A stretch of DNA of 64,000 nt from Roseovarius sp. (GTDB lineage Bacteria > Pseudomonadota > Alphaproteobacteria > Rhodobacterales > Rhodobacteraceae), in assembly GCA_027493545.1 (NCBI GenBank), contig JAOSKR010000003.1, positions 53,360 through 117,359 on the forward strand, written 5' to 3'. The notes beneath the pieces are model-generated. The model did no database searches. It was not told where the DNA came from and was given only the letters and a program-made list of their open reading frames with translations. Each line of letters opens with the position of its first letter. Positions within the stretch are counted from its first letter, which is position 1. The translations under genes and the position numbers were made by a program. Shown here piece after piece: positions 37,101 to 48,592 of this stretch.

Positions 37101-38255
37101 ATGACCATCGCTCCCCATCTTTTCAGGCCGCTGGCATTGCGTGGCCTGCAGACCCGTAACCGCGTCGTGATTTCACCCATGTGCCAGTATTCCGCCCACG
37201 AGGGTCACCTGGACGACTGGCATTTGGTGCATCTCGGCCGGTTCGCGACAGGCGGGGCGGGGATCGTCTTTACAGAAGCAACCGCGGTGCAGAAACGCGG
37301 CCGGATAACCCACGGATGCCCCGGCCTGTGGACCGACAGCCAGATACCCGGGCACGCCCGAGTAGCCCAGTTCGCGCTGCGCAACGGCGCCATACCGGCG
37401 ATCCAGCTGGGGCATGCCGGCCGCAAGGCCGGAATGCAGCGGCCCTGGTTCGGAAACGGACCGCTGAACGAAGCCGATATCGCGCGCGGCGACATGCCGT
37501 GGACACCGGTCGGCCCCACGGCTGCTCCGGTCGCGGAGGGCTGGCCCGTCCCGCATGTCCTCTCGGTCGCGGAAATCGGCAGCCTGATTGATGACTTCGC
37601 GTCGGCCGCGCGGCGCGCGCTCGCGGCCGGCTACAGGATTGCGGAAATCCACGGCGCGCATGGCTATCTGGTGCACAGTTTCCTGTCGCCGCTGTCCAAC
37701 ACTCGATCCGACGGGTACGGCGGTGATCTCGCCGGGCGCATGCGGCTGGCACTGGAAATCGCCGAGGCGGTGCGCACGACCTGGCCCGATGATCTGCCGC
37801 TGTTCTTTCGCACCTCTGCCGTCGATGGCGTTCCCGAGGGCTGGTCGCTCGAAGACACCGTCATTCTGGCGGGTAAACTCAAACGCATCGGTGTCGATGT
37901 CATGGACTGCTCGTCCGGCGGGATCGCCGGGTCGGCAACCGTCGGCGGCGGGCGCAAACGTCAACCCGGTTTCCGGGTTGGCTATGCCGAGCGGGTCCGC
38001 AAGGAGGCCGGCATGACGACCATGGCGGTCGGGCTGATAACACATCCGCGGCAGGCCGAGGACATTCTCGCGCAAGGGCGCGCCGATCTGATCGCGATCG
38101 GCCGCGAGGCCCTTGTCGATCCGATGTGGGCGCTGCATGCGGCGCGAATGCTGGGCCACGACACCGGGTTCGAAACCTGGCCCGAACAATCGGGCTGGTG
38201 GCTTGCCGGGCGGCAGAAGACCTCGGATTTCTACTCTCCGGAAACGGCCACCTGA
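37101..38255 (+). CDS. NADH:flavin oxidoreductase, old-yellow-enzyme (YqjM-like) family
   Basis: This intact 384-residue TIM-barrel protein starts at ATG 37101 with AGGAA upstream. VVISPMCQYSAHEGHLDDWH contains the redox-tuning cysteine of YqjM-type enzymes. GHAGRKAGMQRPW, EIHGAHGYLVHSFLSPLSN and VDVMDCSSGGIAG are FMN- and substrate-binding segments, and DLIAIGREALVDPMW is the phosphate-binding end. Such enzymes reduce activated alkenes with NAD(P)H. It is preceded by the IS110 remnant and stands alone, so the physiological substrate is not indicated. Confidence 0.85.
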   Translation: MTIAPHLFRPLALRGLQTRNRVVISPMCQYSAHEGHLDDWHLVHLGRFATGGAGIVFTEATAVQKRGRITHGCPGLWTDSQIPGHARVAQFALRNGAIPAIQLGHAGRKAGMQRPWFGNGPLNEADIARGDMPWTPVGPTAAPVAEGWPVPHVLSVAEIGSLIDDFASAARRALAAGYRIAEIHGAHGYLVHSFLSPLSNTRSDGYGGDLAGRMRLALEIAEAVRTTWPDDLPLFFRTSAVDGVPEGWSLEDTVILAGKLKRIGVDVMDCSSGGIAGSATVGGGRKRQPGFRVGYAERVRKEAGMTTMAVGLITHPRQAEDILAQGRADLIAIGREALVDPMWALHAARMLGHDTGFETWPEQSGWWLAGRQKTSDFYSPETAT

Positions 38256-38592
38256 TATCCCCGATTTCATGCGCGACCTGCGCGCCTTTCGGGTTTGGCG
38301 CGGGCCGGACGGGATGCAGTCAATCATGTGCAAGACCCTGCAAATCAAGCCGTTTCCAGAGCCTGAGGCCCTGCCGGCGAACGGGCCGAAACCTGCACCC
38401 TGACCAACCGGTCCGAGATGGCGTCGCCGGCCTTCACGGGTCAGCCAGCGCGGCATTTCGGTTGGACACGCTGCATCGGTGTCGCTAAACTTGTGTGATA
38501 TTGCGCTGATCAGGCGATCTTTCGGTTCTGCAGGTCCAAGGCCTCTTTCCACTCGCATTCAGCCGTAAGAAGCGGGTCTTGAGGTGGATGAA
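38256..38592. other. Gap before the tor operon
   Basis: No gene is seen. The tor promoter should lie here. No clear TorR-box repeats could be recognised by eye, and no torS, torT or torR gene is in the window. Confidence 0.45.
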
Positions 38593-38772
38593 ATGGCGGC
38601 AAATCGAACCTCGGATGCAGCAGCCGAAACGGCCGGGAATGCCAGGCGCGAAATCACCCTATTCCTGTTGCTGGCCATCGTTGTGTTGCCGATCGTCATG
38701 CTTGGCGCGATCGCTGCCTACGGGTTCATCGTGTGGTTCATGCAGATCTGGTTTTGGGGGCCGCCCACCTGA
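38593..38772 (+). CDS. torE: TorE/NapE-type small membrane protein
   Basis: ATG 38593 has GAGG eight bases upstream; GTG 38584 is possible. The 59-residue protein has a short polar head and one long hydrophobic helix, then WFMQIWFWGPPT, the aromatic tail typical of the NapE/TorE family. The family accompanies periplasmic reductases; its role is poorly defined. It is the first gene of the torECAD order. Confidence 0.8.
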   Translation: MAANRTSDAAAETAGNARREITLFLLLAIVVLPIVMLGAIAAYGFIVWFMQIWFWGPPT

Positions 38773-38852
38773 TGTCCGCGCAACGAAGCTCAAAACGAAG
38801 CTCGAGGGGAAATTCACATGCCTGATCCATCGGGCCAAGCGGATGGGACGAG

Positions 38853-40083
38853 ATGATCAGGTCAACCCTCAGGGCAATCCGGGATATGTTCCTCAGGCCG
38901 TCCGTCAGCATCGGTCTTGGCGTGTTGGTGACCGGTGGCTTCATTGCCGGTGCGGTGTCGTGGCATGGCTTCAACACGGCCATGGATGCGACCAATCAGG
39001 AGGAATTCTGCCTGAGTTGCCACACCATGCGCGACAACCTGCTGCCGGAGCTGCAAAAAGACAGTGCATTGGAGCAACCGCTCGGGGGTGCGCGCGCGGT
39101 GTCAGGACTGTCATGTTCCGCATGAATTCACCGACAAGATCGCGCGCAAGATGCAGGCCAGCCGCGAGGTGTGGGGACAGATCATCGGCACCATCGGCAC
39201 GCGCGAGAAATTCGAGGAGCACCGCATTGTTCTGGCGCGGCGTGAATGGGAGCGCATGGAGGCCAACAACTCGCGCGAATGCCGCAACTGCCATGACTAC
39301 AAGGACATGGATATCAACCTGATGCGCCCGACCTCGCAGGTGGCGATGCGCGCCGCCGCCGAACGCGACCAGAGCTGCATCAGTTGTCACAAGGGGATCG
39401 CCCACCACCTGCCGGATCTGGAGGGCGAACATAACCCAGCCTTCGATACGCTGGTCTCGGTGGCCTCTTCGCAGAGGGTCCAGGCGGGCGGGGATTATTA
39501 CGCGGTCCTGCCGCACACGATATACGCTGATGCGGAACTGACCCAGCCGATCGGGTCGATCGAGGTGGCCGCCAGGGTGACGGTGCTGGAAACCAGGGGC
39601 GACGCCCAACGGGTGGAACTGGATATGTGGCGCAAGAACAAGGGCTTTGGCCGGGTCTGGTACAGCGATTTCGGCCTGAACATCACCAGCGCGATCCTCA
39701 ACAAGAAGGTGTCCCGCGACAGAAGCCTTGTGAGCATACTGGAGTCCACGGAAGACCCCGCAACCGGGCTGAAATGGCAAAACGTCAAGGCCGAAGTGTG
39801 GATGCCCGCCGCAAGCCTGATCGACAGCCCCGAGGAAATCTGGGAGATCGCGCGCGCCAGTTACAACCAGAGCTGCAGCGTCTGCCATCGCCAGCCCGAA
39901 GAGGCGCATTTCAGTGCCAACAGCTGGCCGGCCCAGTTCGGTGGCATGGTCGGCTTTACCAGCATGGATGATGACACCGCCAAGATGGTTCTCAAGTATC
40001 TGCAGAAGCATTCATCCGATTTCATCCAGACAGCCCATGGCGACGACCCGACCAAAGGTGTCATTCAATCGGCCCGGCCCTAA
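38853..40083 (+). CDS. torC: TorC pentaheme c-type cytochrome, NapC/NirT family (frame broken once)
   Basis: ATG 38853 begins with a membrane anchor (residues about 17-38). Five CxxCH heme sites are present: CLSCH, CQDCH, CRNCH and CISCH in the NapC-like part, and CSVCH in the extra C-terminal domain that marks TorC. An extra A in the A5 run 39055-39059 breaks the frame; removing it gives [20 protein letters not shown]. It takes electrons from menaquinol/ubiquinol and passes them to TorA in the periplasm. Length after repair is about 410 residues, normal for TorC. Confidence 0.85.
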
Positions 40084-40097
40084 CGAGGATGAACCCA

Positions 40098-42616
40098 ATG
40101 GACCTCCCGCGAAGAGACTTTCTGAAGGCGATGGCGGCGGTATCGGGGGCGGCGCTTGTCGGCCCCAGCCTGCTGACCACGCGGGCGGCTCGGGCGCAAA
40201 GCACCGCCAACGAGATGACCGACGATATCACCACCGGAAGGTGACCGGCTCTCACTTCGGCGCGATCCGCGCAAGGGTGGTCGGCGACCGGGTGGTGGAG
40301 GTGCAGCCGCTGGAGTTCGACAAGCACCCGACCGAGATGATCAAGGGCATTCCCGGTCTGATCTACGGCGCGTCGCGCGTGCGTTACCCGATGGTTCGGC
40401 TCGACTGGTACAGGAACCGCCACAAGAGCGACACCACGCAGCGCGGCGACAACCGGTTCGTGCGCGTCGGCTGGGATGAGGCGCTTGACCTGTTTTACGA
40501 GGAACTCGAACGGGTGCAGAAGGATTACGGACCCTGGGCGCTGCACACCGCCGGGGTCGGCTGGCGGTCGGTCGGCCAGATGCACAGCTGCGGCAACCAC
40601 ATGGTGCGGGCTGTGGGGATGCACGGGCGCAGTGTCGGAACCATCGGCGACTATTCGACGGGCGCGGGCCAGGTCATCCTTCCCTATGTGCTCGGCTCCA
40701 CCGAGGTCTATTCGCAGGGCACGTCGTGGGATGTGATCCTGGACGAAAGCAAGCTGGTGGTTTTCTGGGCCAACGACCCGATCAAGAACCTGCAGGTCGG
40801 CTGGAACACCGAAACCCACGAGGCCTATGCCTATTACGCGCAATTGAAAGACAAGATCGCCAGTGGCGATATCCGGGCGATCTGTGTCGATCCGGTGCGC
40901 AGCAAGACGCTGAACTACCTCGATTGCGAACATCAATACGTCAACCCGATGACCGATGTGGCGCTGATGCTGGCAATGGCGCATACGCTGGTCAGCGAAG
41001 ACCTCCATGACGAGGAGTTCCTTGAGACCTACGCGCTCGGCTTTGACCGGTTCCTGCCCTATCTCGAAGGCAAGACCGAGGACATGGTCGAGAAGACGCC
41101 GGAATGGGCCGAGGAAATCTGCGGCGTTCCGGCCGATCGGATCCGCGAGTTGGCGCGGCTGATGGCCGGCAACCGCACCCAGCTGGTTTTCGGCTGGGCG
41201 GTGCAGCGGCAACAGCATGGCGAACAACCCTACTGGATGGGCGCGATCCCGGCGACGCTGCTTGGCCAGATCGGTCTGCCCGGTGGCGGCATCAGCTATT
41301 CGCACCACTACAGTTCGGTGGGTGTGTCGTCGTCGGGCGCGGCAATGCCCGGTGCGTTTCCGCTTAACCTCGATCCGGGCCGCTTCCCCGGGCACGACAA
41401 TGACAATTTTCAGGGCTACAGCAACGTCATCCCGATTTCCCGCGCCATCGACGCCCTCGTGGAGCCGGGCAAGGAGATCGATTTCAACGGCTCCAGGGTC
41501 AAGCTGCCGCCCTACAAGATGGGCGTCTTCACCGGCCACAACCAATGGCATCGCCACCAGCAGCGGAACCGCATGAAAGAGGCGTACCGCTCGCTCGAAA
41601 CGGTGGTGGCGATCGACTACAACTGGACAGCGACCTGCCGCTTTGCCGATATCGTGCTGCCGGCCTGCACCCCGTTCGAGCGCAACGATATCGACGCCTA
41701 CGGGTCCTACAGCAACCGTGGTATTCTGGCGATGCACAAGCTCATCGACCCGATGTACAATTCGCGGCCCGATTTCGAGATTTTCAGCGCGCTTTGCCGT
41801 CGTTTCGACCGTGAGGCGGAATACACGCGCGGAATGAACGAAATGGAATGGATCGAGTTCCTTTACAATGAATGCGTCGCCACGAATGTGCGCAACGGGA
41901 TGCCGATGCCTCCGTTCTCCGAATTCTGGGAAAAAGGCTTTCACATGTTCCCGCAAGGCAAGCCCTGGGTGCGTCATGCCGCCTTCCGTGACGATCCCGA
42001 GGTCAACGCGCTGGGAACGCCATCCGGTTTCATCGAGATTTTCAGCCGCAAGATCGAAAGCTTTGGATACCCCGATTGCAAGGGTCACCCGATCTGGATG
42101 GAAAAGGCCGAACGTTCGCATGGCGGCCCCGGATCGGACCGCTTTCCGCTATGGCTGCAATCGGTTCACCCCGACAAGCGCCTGCATTCGCAGCTTTGCG
42201 AGTCCGAGCCATTGCGGGAGACCTATTCCATTCAGGGGCGCGAACCGATCTACATGAGCCCCGAAGACGCCGCCGCGCGTGGCATCGCGCATGGCGATCT
42301 GGTGCGGGTCCATAACGATCGCGGGCAGCTTGTTGCCGGCGCGCATGTTTCGGACAATTTCCCGCCCGGCATCGTGCGGATCGAGGAAGGCGCCTGGTAT
42401 GGGCCAACTGGCCCCGAGATCGGTGCGATCGACACCTATGGCGATCCGAACACCCTGACCCTGGATATCGGCACTTCCAGCCTGGCACAGGCCCCCAGCG
42501 CCAACACCTGCATCGTGGAGATGGAGAAATTCATCGGCGAAGCGCCGGAGGTGACATCGTTTGGCGGGCCGATGGAGGTCGATCCGGACGGCAATCCGAT
42601 TGAAAGCGATGCCTGA
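40098..42616 (+). CDS. torA: Trimethylamine-N-oxide reductase TorA, periplasmic molybdoenzyme (frame broken once)
   Basis: ATG 40098 begins a Tat signal ([15 protein letters not shown], ending ARA); ATG 40089 is in the same frame. A missing A at 40238-40239 breaks the frame early; adding it gives [20 protein letters not shown]. The bis-MGD core includes [20 protein letters not shown] with the serine molybdenum ligand of TMAO/DMSO reductases, and no N-terminal cysteine cluster is seen, as expected for Tor[17 protein letters not shown] and the end domain ([20 protein letters not shown]) are normal. It reduces TMAO in anaerobic respiration. The torD ATG lies within its 3' end. Confidence 0.85.
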
Positions 42617-43303
42617 CGCCGACAATGCGGAGCTGAGCGCCAGCGAATGGGCCGGGGTCAGTGCGCAACGGGCCCTCGTCTATGGCTGGTTCTCGACGCT
42701 TTATGCGGGCGAAATCCCCAGGCACGTGCTTGCATCCTACCGGCCGGCGAAGACGCTCCGTTCAAGGCATTCCCGGCCCCGGGTCTGAGCGCCGAGGTCC
42801 GGCGCTTGCAAGCCGGCATCGAGGCCTTGCGCGACGTGGAGGACGCGCATCTCGAACTGGCCGCGGATTTCGCGCAGATGTTTCTGCTTGACGGCAAGGG
42901 CGGCGCGCTGCCTTACGCTTCGATCTACGACACTGACGATACGCGGCTCTACGGTCCGGCCGAGGCGCGCATGCAAGGCTTTCTCGCCGGCGCCTCGTTG
43001 GCCGTCCAGGATGAATTCAGGGAGCCCGCGGATCATCTTGCGGTCTACCTCGCGGTGATGGCGCGCCTCACCGAAGAGCAGGCGCAGGCCGCGGATATTG
43101 GCGCGGCCGCGGGTGATCAACTGGCCTTCCTGCAAGATGCCCTGCTCACCTGGCTCCCGGGTTTCAGCGCGGCCAGTCAGGACGCCTCACCACGCTTTGA
43201 CTTCTATCCGGCGCTGGCGGCCCTGCTGATCGCCGTGATCAGGGTCGACGCGCAGTTCATTCGCGGCATCGCGGCATCCTGCATGGCGGCCGGCGCATCC
43301 TGA
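42609..43303 (+). CDS. torD: TorD chaperone (frame broken once)
   Basis: ATG 42609 overlaps the torA end by eight bases. The helical protein of about 230 residues reads [17 protein letters not shown]. After one added G at 42742-42743 it continues [40 protein letters not shown] is the conserved TorD/DmsD segment, and [12 protein letters not shown] and LTWLPGF follow. TorD binds the TorA signal and assists cofactor insertion before Tat export. It closes the operon. Confidence 0.8.
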
Positions 43304-43421
43304 CGGAGTGGTGTCGGACAATCGAGAACCCGTCCTTGCCAGCGCAGTGCCGCTGACCCCTGCTCAGCGCAAGGGCCGCGCCCCGCGACAAGTCTGACTG
43401 ACCGCGGCCTGCTGCGACTGC

Positions 43422-43973
43422 TTACCCCGAAGGCCGGGTTTCGAGACACACAAGCGCCGCCTCCGTGCCATCGGGCAGCTCCAGCACGCCCCCGGCCTCC
43501 AGCGCCGTATCGCCGCGCCCGAGCGGTGTCCCGTCGAGCGTCAGAACGCCAGAGATACCGTGAACCGCGAATGTCGTGTCCCCGGACGCCCCGATCCGCT
43601 GCCGCAACGGGCCGCGCAGGATCGTGACCGATGCGGCGCAGGCGGTGGCGCGGTGGATGACGTTCAACGCCCGCGCCGGGCCGGCGGGCAGGCGCGCGCC
43701 GACCGCCAGATCGCCGTCGAAGGCGAAGGGTTCGAGACGCCCGACGAGATGCGATGCGCCCGGCAGGTCGAGGAGCACCGGAGCCTGCCCGACCGGGGTG
43801 AAGATGCGCGCAAGGCCGGGGAACGCCGAGAACGGCCCGTCCCGCGCGATCTCGGCGAGGCTGAGCCGCCACAACAGGCCGCAATTGTCCGACGCGCTGG
43901 CGATCTCGCGTGTCGTCCCGCCGCCGTTTTTCCACGGCGTCGCCGCCAGCCCGGCAAACGGCCTCACCCGCAT
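43422..43973 (-). CDS. hutD: HutD family protein
   Basis: This intact 183-residue protein starts at ATG 43973. FAGLAATPWKNGGGTTREIA near the N-terminus is the signature of HutD, a cupin-like protein thought to bind formimino-intermediates and set an upper limit on hut activity. It lies 11 bases after the hutF stop, at the end of the leftward hut operon and convergent with torD. Its biochemical action is not settled. Confidence 0.85.
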   Translation of the reverse strand: MRVRPFAGLAATPWKNGGGTTREIASASDNCGLLWRLSLAEIARDGPFSAFPGLARIFTPVGQAPVLLDLPGASHLVGRLEPFAFDGDLAVGARLPAGPARALNVIHRATACAASVTILRGPLRQRIGASGDTTFAVHGISGVLTLDGTPLGRGDTALEAGGVLELPDGTEAALVCLETRPSG

Positions 43974-43984
43974 CGCGGCGGGCC

Positions 43985-45376
43985 TCAGCCGAAGAGCGTC
44001 GCGACGGCGGTGCGATAGGCCGCGCGGATACGCTCTTCCTCGGCGTGGCGGCCGTCGCGCACCACCCAGCGGCCGCCCACCATCACGTCGCGCACCGGGT
44101 TCTGCGTCCCGCCCAATATCCGGGCATCCAGCGCCGTTTCCGGGCCGTGGCCGAGCAGGACGTTGCAGTCTGCATCGAGCATCACCAGATCGGCGCGCCG
44201 GCCCGGCACCAGCGCCCCGCCGCCCTGGCCGGACGCCTGTTCGCCCCCCGCAAGCGCGGTGTCGAAGAGCACCCGCCCGCTGTGCACCGGTCCGCCGCCG
44301 TCGGGCCGGGCGATCACGTTGCGCCGCCGCAGTTCCAGCCGCTTGCCGCATTCGAGGATGCGCAGCTCTTCGGACACGGAGGTGGAATAATGGCTGTCGG
44401 TGCCGATGCCCCAGGCGCCGCCGGCGCCGTGGTACTCGGGCAGCGCGAAGAAACCGTCGCCCATCGTCGCCTCGGTCAGCGGGCAGATGCCGGCAACCGC
44501 GCCGCTTGCCGCCGCCCCGGCGACCTCGGACGGGTCCATGTGGGTCGCATGAACGAGGCACCAGCGGTCGTCGAGCCCGATGTTGTCGAGCAGCCATTGC
44601 ACCGGGCGCGCGCCGAGGCCCGCCTCGACCTCGGCAACCTCGTGGGTGGTTTCCGAGACGTGGATGTGCAGCCGCGCCTGCGGGTCCATCGCGTCCATGC
44701 CGGCGAGCGCCGCGCGCGCCTCATCGGGCGTCACCGCGCGCAGCGAATGCAGCGCCAACCCAACATGCAGGCCCTCACGCCCATTGCGGCGCGCGCGCAG
44801 GGTCTCGATCAGCCGCAGATAGGCGTCGACATCGTGGACAAAGCGCGTCTGCGTCGGCTCCACCGGCTTGCCGATGCCGCCATGGGCATAGAGCACCGGC
44901 AGCATGGTCAGGCCGATGCCGGTCAGCTCGGCCGCGGCGATCAGCCGGTCCGACATCTCCGCCGGGTTGTCGTAGGCGGCGCCGCCCGGCTGGTGGTGGA
45001 CATAGTGGAATTCGCACACGCCGGTCATGCCGAATTGCAGCATCTCCAGATAGACCAGCGCGCCGATCGCCTCACAGGCTTCGGGGGTGAGCCGGTCGAC
45101 CGCGCGGTACATCTCCTTGCGCCAGGTCCAGAGGTTATCCTCGGCGCGCTCGCCGCTGACGAACTCGGTGCGCCCGGCAAGCGCCCGCTGGAAGGCGTGC
45201 GAATGCAGGTTCGACAGGCCAGGCACGCCAAAGCCGCGCAAGACCGTCGGTGCGCCGCCCCCGGGCCGGGTGCCCGAGACCGACAGGATGGTGCCGTCCT
45301 GCCCGATTTCGATATAGCCGGGCGAGAGCCAGCCGCCGGGCTGGTGCAGATGCTCGACCTCGTAGATGTTCGACAT
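43985..45376 (-). CDS. hutF: Formimidoylglutamate deiminase
   Basis: This intact 463-residue protein starts at ATG 45376 with GAGG nine bases upstream; ATG 45391 is also in frame. It is an amidohydrolase. GLSNLHSHAFQRALAGRTEF gives the first metal histidines, WCLVHATHMDPSE the next and WGIGTDSHYSTSVSEE the catalytic Asp. The HSHAFQRAL wording is specific to HutF, which converts N-formimino-glutamate to N-formylglutamate and ammonia. This marks the five-step histidine pathway, although its last enzyme, HutG, is not in the window. Confidence 0.85.
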   Translation of the reverse strand: MSNIYEVEHLHQPGGWLSPGYIEIGQDGTILSVSGTRPGGGAPTVLRGFGVPGLSNLHSHAFQRALAGRTEFVSGERAEDNLWTWRKEMYRAVDRLTPEACEAIGALVYLEMLQFGMTGVCEFHYVHHQPGGAAYDNPAEMSDRLIAAAELTGIGLTMLPVLYAHGGIGKPVEPTQTRFVHDVDAYLRLIETLRARRNGREGLHVGLALHSLRAVTPDEARAALAGMDAMDPQARLHIHVSETTHEVAEVEAGLGARPVQWLLDNIGLDDRWCLVHATHMDPSEVAGAAASGAVAGICPLTEATMGDGFFALPEYHGAGGAWGIGTDSHYSTSVSEELRILECGKRLELRRRNVIARPDGGGPVHSGRVLFDTALAGGEQASGQGGGALVPGRRADLVMLDADCNVLLGHGPETALDARILGGTQNPVRDVMVGGRWVVRDGRHAEEERIRAAYRTAVATLFG

Positions 45377-45415
45377 GGGGGCTTTCCTCACATTCCCGTC
45401 CGGGCCGCGCCGTCC

Positions 45416-46665
45416 TTACGCGTCGCTGCCGGCGTCGCGGAACACCACCCGGCCGGATTTCAGCACCATCGAGGCCCGCCCGCGGCCAAGCCGATAGGCC
45501 ATGTCCTCGTAACGCTCATAGGGAAAGATCGCGATGTCGGCCTGCTTGCCGGGCTCGAGCGACCCGAGCCGGTCGTCGCGGGCGAGCGAGCGCGCGGCAT
45601 GGAGCGTGCCGGCCCGGATCGCCTCGGCCGGGCTGAAGCGGTAGAGCCGGCAGGCCAGCTGCACCACGAAAGGCATCGATTCCAGCCAGCAGCCGGGGCA
45701 CATGTCGGTCGCCAGCGCCAGCGTCATGCCGGCATCCATCATCGCCCGCGCATCGAATGGCCGCGCGTGCCCGACCGCGAAATCGAGCGCCGGCATCACC
45801 ACGCCCACGACGCCCGCGTCGCGCAGGAGCGCGTATTCCCCGGGCGCGGTGTAGTTGAGGTGATCGGCCGAAACCGCCCGCATCTCGGCCGCCAGCGTCG
45901 AGCCGCCGATATGGGAATAGGCGTCGGTATGGATCTTCACCTTCAGCCCGTGTTCCAGCCCGCGTTCGAGGATCGCGCGCGATTCCGCCACGGTGTAGTA
46001 GCCGTCGTCGCAATAGACGTCGTTGAATTCGGCAAGACCTCGGCGGGCGACCTCGGGGATCTGTTCCTCGATCACCTCGGCGATATAGGCGTCGCGGCTC
46101 TTGTCCTCGGGAAATTCATGCGCGCCCAGAAGGTCGAGACGATCTCGAGCGGCTGGCGCTCGGCCAGCATGGCGTTGACCTCGAGCATCTTGATCTCGGA
46201 CTCGGTATTGAGCCCGTAGCCGCTCTTGCTTTCCACCGTGGTGGTCCCGAAGGCGAGCATATGCTCGAGCCGTTCGCCGGCACTGGCGGCAAGATCGTCC
46301 TTGCTGGCCTCGCGCATCATTTTCGCGGTTGCCGTGATGCCGACGGGGATGCCCATGGCCCGGATTTCATCGGTGCTGCGGCCCTGCACCTTTTGCGCGT
46401 ATTCCTCGACCCGCGAGCGGTGAAAGACCAGATGCGTGTGGCAATCGACAAAGCCGGGCATGACCAGCCCGCCGCCGGCGTCGATGCGTTCGGCCCCGTC
46501 GAGGTCATGCGCCGCGGCAACCTCTGCGGCCGGCCCCACGGCGGCGATGGTGGCGCCCGCAAGCGCCACCACCGAGTTTGTCGAGGCCCCGACCAGATCC
46601 GGCGCATCGGCGGCGCATGTCAGAACCTGGCCCGCGTTTTCGATGAGTGTCGTGATCCGTGTCAT
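45416..46665 (-). CDS. hutI: Imidazolonepropionase (frame broken once)
   Basis: ATG 46665 has GGAGG upstream. GGGLVMPGFVDCHTHLVFHR carries the metal-binding HTH motif, and FGTTTVESKSGYGLNTESEI is the characteristic HutI loop. A missing base near 46128-46133 breaks the frame; adding it gives FLGAHEFPEDKSRDAYIAEV. The second half has VKIHTDAYSHIGG and LALATDMCPGCWLESM. About 416 residues after repair, normal. It opens the imidazolone ring to N-formimino-glutamate. It is 20 bases downstream of hutU. Confidence 0.85.
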
Positions 46666-46685
46666 GCCGGAGCCTCCATTCCTGC

Positions 46686-48403
46686 CTACTTGGACTTCTT
46701 GCGCGGCGCGCTGGCGGCGTCGGGCCCGAAGGTCGCGGTCGGCTCCCACCACAGCGGCACCTTGACCCCGTCCTTGGCAAAGCGCTCCTCGGCGGTCCTG
46801 CGGGCGATATCATAGCCGGCCTGGGCATGGCGCACCACGCCGATGCCCGAGTCGGTGGTCAGGCAGGCCTCGAGCCGCAGATCGGCCTCGTCGGAGCCGT
46901 CGGCGATCATCGTCACCCCAGTATGCACCGCCTCGCCCATCGAATAGTTTTCCTGGATCGCCACCAGATCAGCGCCCGCGGCGGTGTTCAGGAGCGCGTT
47001 GAGGTAGGGCCAGTCCGAAATCAGGTCGCTGCCGTCCTTCATGCGCTCGGACTCGAAGGTCGGGTTCACGATCGAGCCCGAATCGAGGTTGTCGCGCGAG
47101 AACGCCACCGGCCCCTTCAGCTCGCCCGACTTGACCATCGCGTTGACGCGCATCCCGAAGGCCTTGCGCTGACCAAAGCCGAGATAGCAGATCCGCGCCG
47201 GCAGGCCCTCGATCGGGATGTGCTCGCGGGCCAGGCGGATCCAGTCGGTCACCAGGTCGTCATCGGCGAACATCTCCTCGATGACATCGTCGAGCCCGCC
47301 AGGTCCTCGGGGTCTCGCGACAGGCAGATCCAGCGGAAGGGCCCGCGCCCTTCGCAGAAGAGCGGGCGGATATAGGCCGCCACGAAGCCGGGGATCTTCA
47401 TCGCGTCATCGACGGCAAGGCCGGCGTCGCGGGCCTCCTTGCGCAGCGAGTTGCCGTACTCGAACACCTGCACGCCGTCGTCGTAGAAGTCGTTCATGAT
47501 CTTGAGCTGCTCGATCATCGACTTGCCGGCCAGCCCGAAATAGCGGTCGCGGTCGGTGCGGCGCAGCTCGCGCGCCTCGTCGACGCTCAGGCCTGCGGGC
47601 ACATAGGACAGCGGGTCGTGGGCCGGGGTCATGTCAGTGATGATGTCGGGCTTGAAGCCGCTTTCGCGCGCCTTCCTGAGCACATCGACGGCGTTGCCGA
47701 AGAGCGCGATGCCCAGCGGCCGGCCCTCGGCGGCGGCCTTCCGAGCCTTGGCCACGGCCTCGTCGAAGTCATAGACGATCTCGTCGCAGTAGCCGACCTT
47801 GAGGCGGTTCTTCACGACTTCTTCGTCGACATCGGCGCAGATGCAGACGCCGCCCAGCATCGTCATGGCGCGGGGCTGGTTGCCGCCCATGCCGCCCATG
47901 CCGGCGGTCAGCAGGATGCGGCCCTTCATGTCGCCGCCGAATTCCTGGTCACGGATCGCCACGAGCGTCTGGAAGGTGCCCTGAATGACGCCCTGCGTGC
48001 CGATATATTCCCACGGCGCGGCGGTGTACTGGGCGTACATCGTCAGGTTCTTGTCCTGCAGGTCGTAGAAGATCGGCCAGGTGGCCTTCATGATGTTGGT
48101 GGTCGCCATCACCACGCGCGGCGCCAGCCGGCTGGTGCGGAACACCGCCACCGGCATGCCCGACTGGACGACGAGGGTCTCGTCGTTCTCCAGTTCCTGC
48201 AGCGTGTTCACGATGGCGTGGTAGCTTTCCCAGTTGCGCGCCGCCTTGCCGATGCCGCCATAGATGACGAGCTCCTCGGGATGCTCGGCGTTTTCCATGT
48301 TGTTCTCGAGCATCCGCAGGATGCCCTCCTGCTTCCAGCCCTTGCAGCGAAGGTTGTTGCCACCCATCGCGCGGACGTCTGTAAGAATTTCGGGTTTGCC
48401 CAT
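46686..48403 (-). CDS. hutU: Urocanate hydratase (frame broken once)
   Basis: ATG 48403 has AGGAGGG upstream. LTAGMGGMGGNQPRAMTMLG is the NAD-binding glycine loop and QVFEYGNSLRKEARDAG and YIRPLFCEGRGPFRWICLS are active-site segments, the last with the conserved cysteine. A missing base at 47295-47297 breaks the frame; adding it gives EDLAGLDDVIEEMF. The end (VPLWWEPTATFGPDAASAP) is followed by a Lys-rich tail. About 573 residues. It converts urocanate to imidazolone propionate with tightly bound NAD. It is the first gene of the leftward operon, with an operator-like palindrome in its promoter. Confidence 0.85.
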
Positions 48404-48444
48404 CTGGCCCTCCTGTAGGCGAGTTTCGCGGAGTCAAGAATACT

Positions 48445-48464
48445 TCTCTATACAACTATAGAGA
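48445..48464. promoter_or_regulatory. Probable HutC operator in the hutU/hutC gap
   Basis: TCTCTATA (48445-48452), four bases, then TATAGAGA (48457-48464) form a perfect inverted repeat. On the minus strand a TTGACA at 48480-48485 stands at a suitable distance, so the palindrome overlaps the likely -10 of hutU. GntR-type regulators bind such sites. A near-identical half-site occurs before the TRAP operon. Confidence 0.6.
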
Positions 48465-48592
48465 ACTTAATTTATACTGGCTGTCAAGCGGTGATTCAAC
48501 ATGGATGTTTTGGTTGTGGTCGGATGCTGATAGGTCAACGGGAAAAGCCGTTGCGCGGCCCGAAACCAAATGAACCGGAGAGAGAAATCGAG

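Noticed and set aside
40061..42121. 686-residue minus-strand frame
   Set aside because: It is antisense to torA, which has clear family motifs over the same bases.
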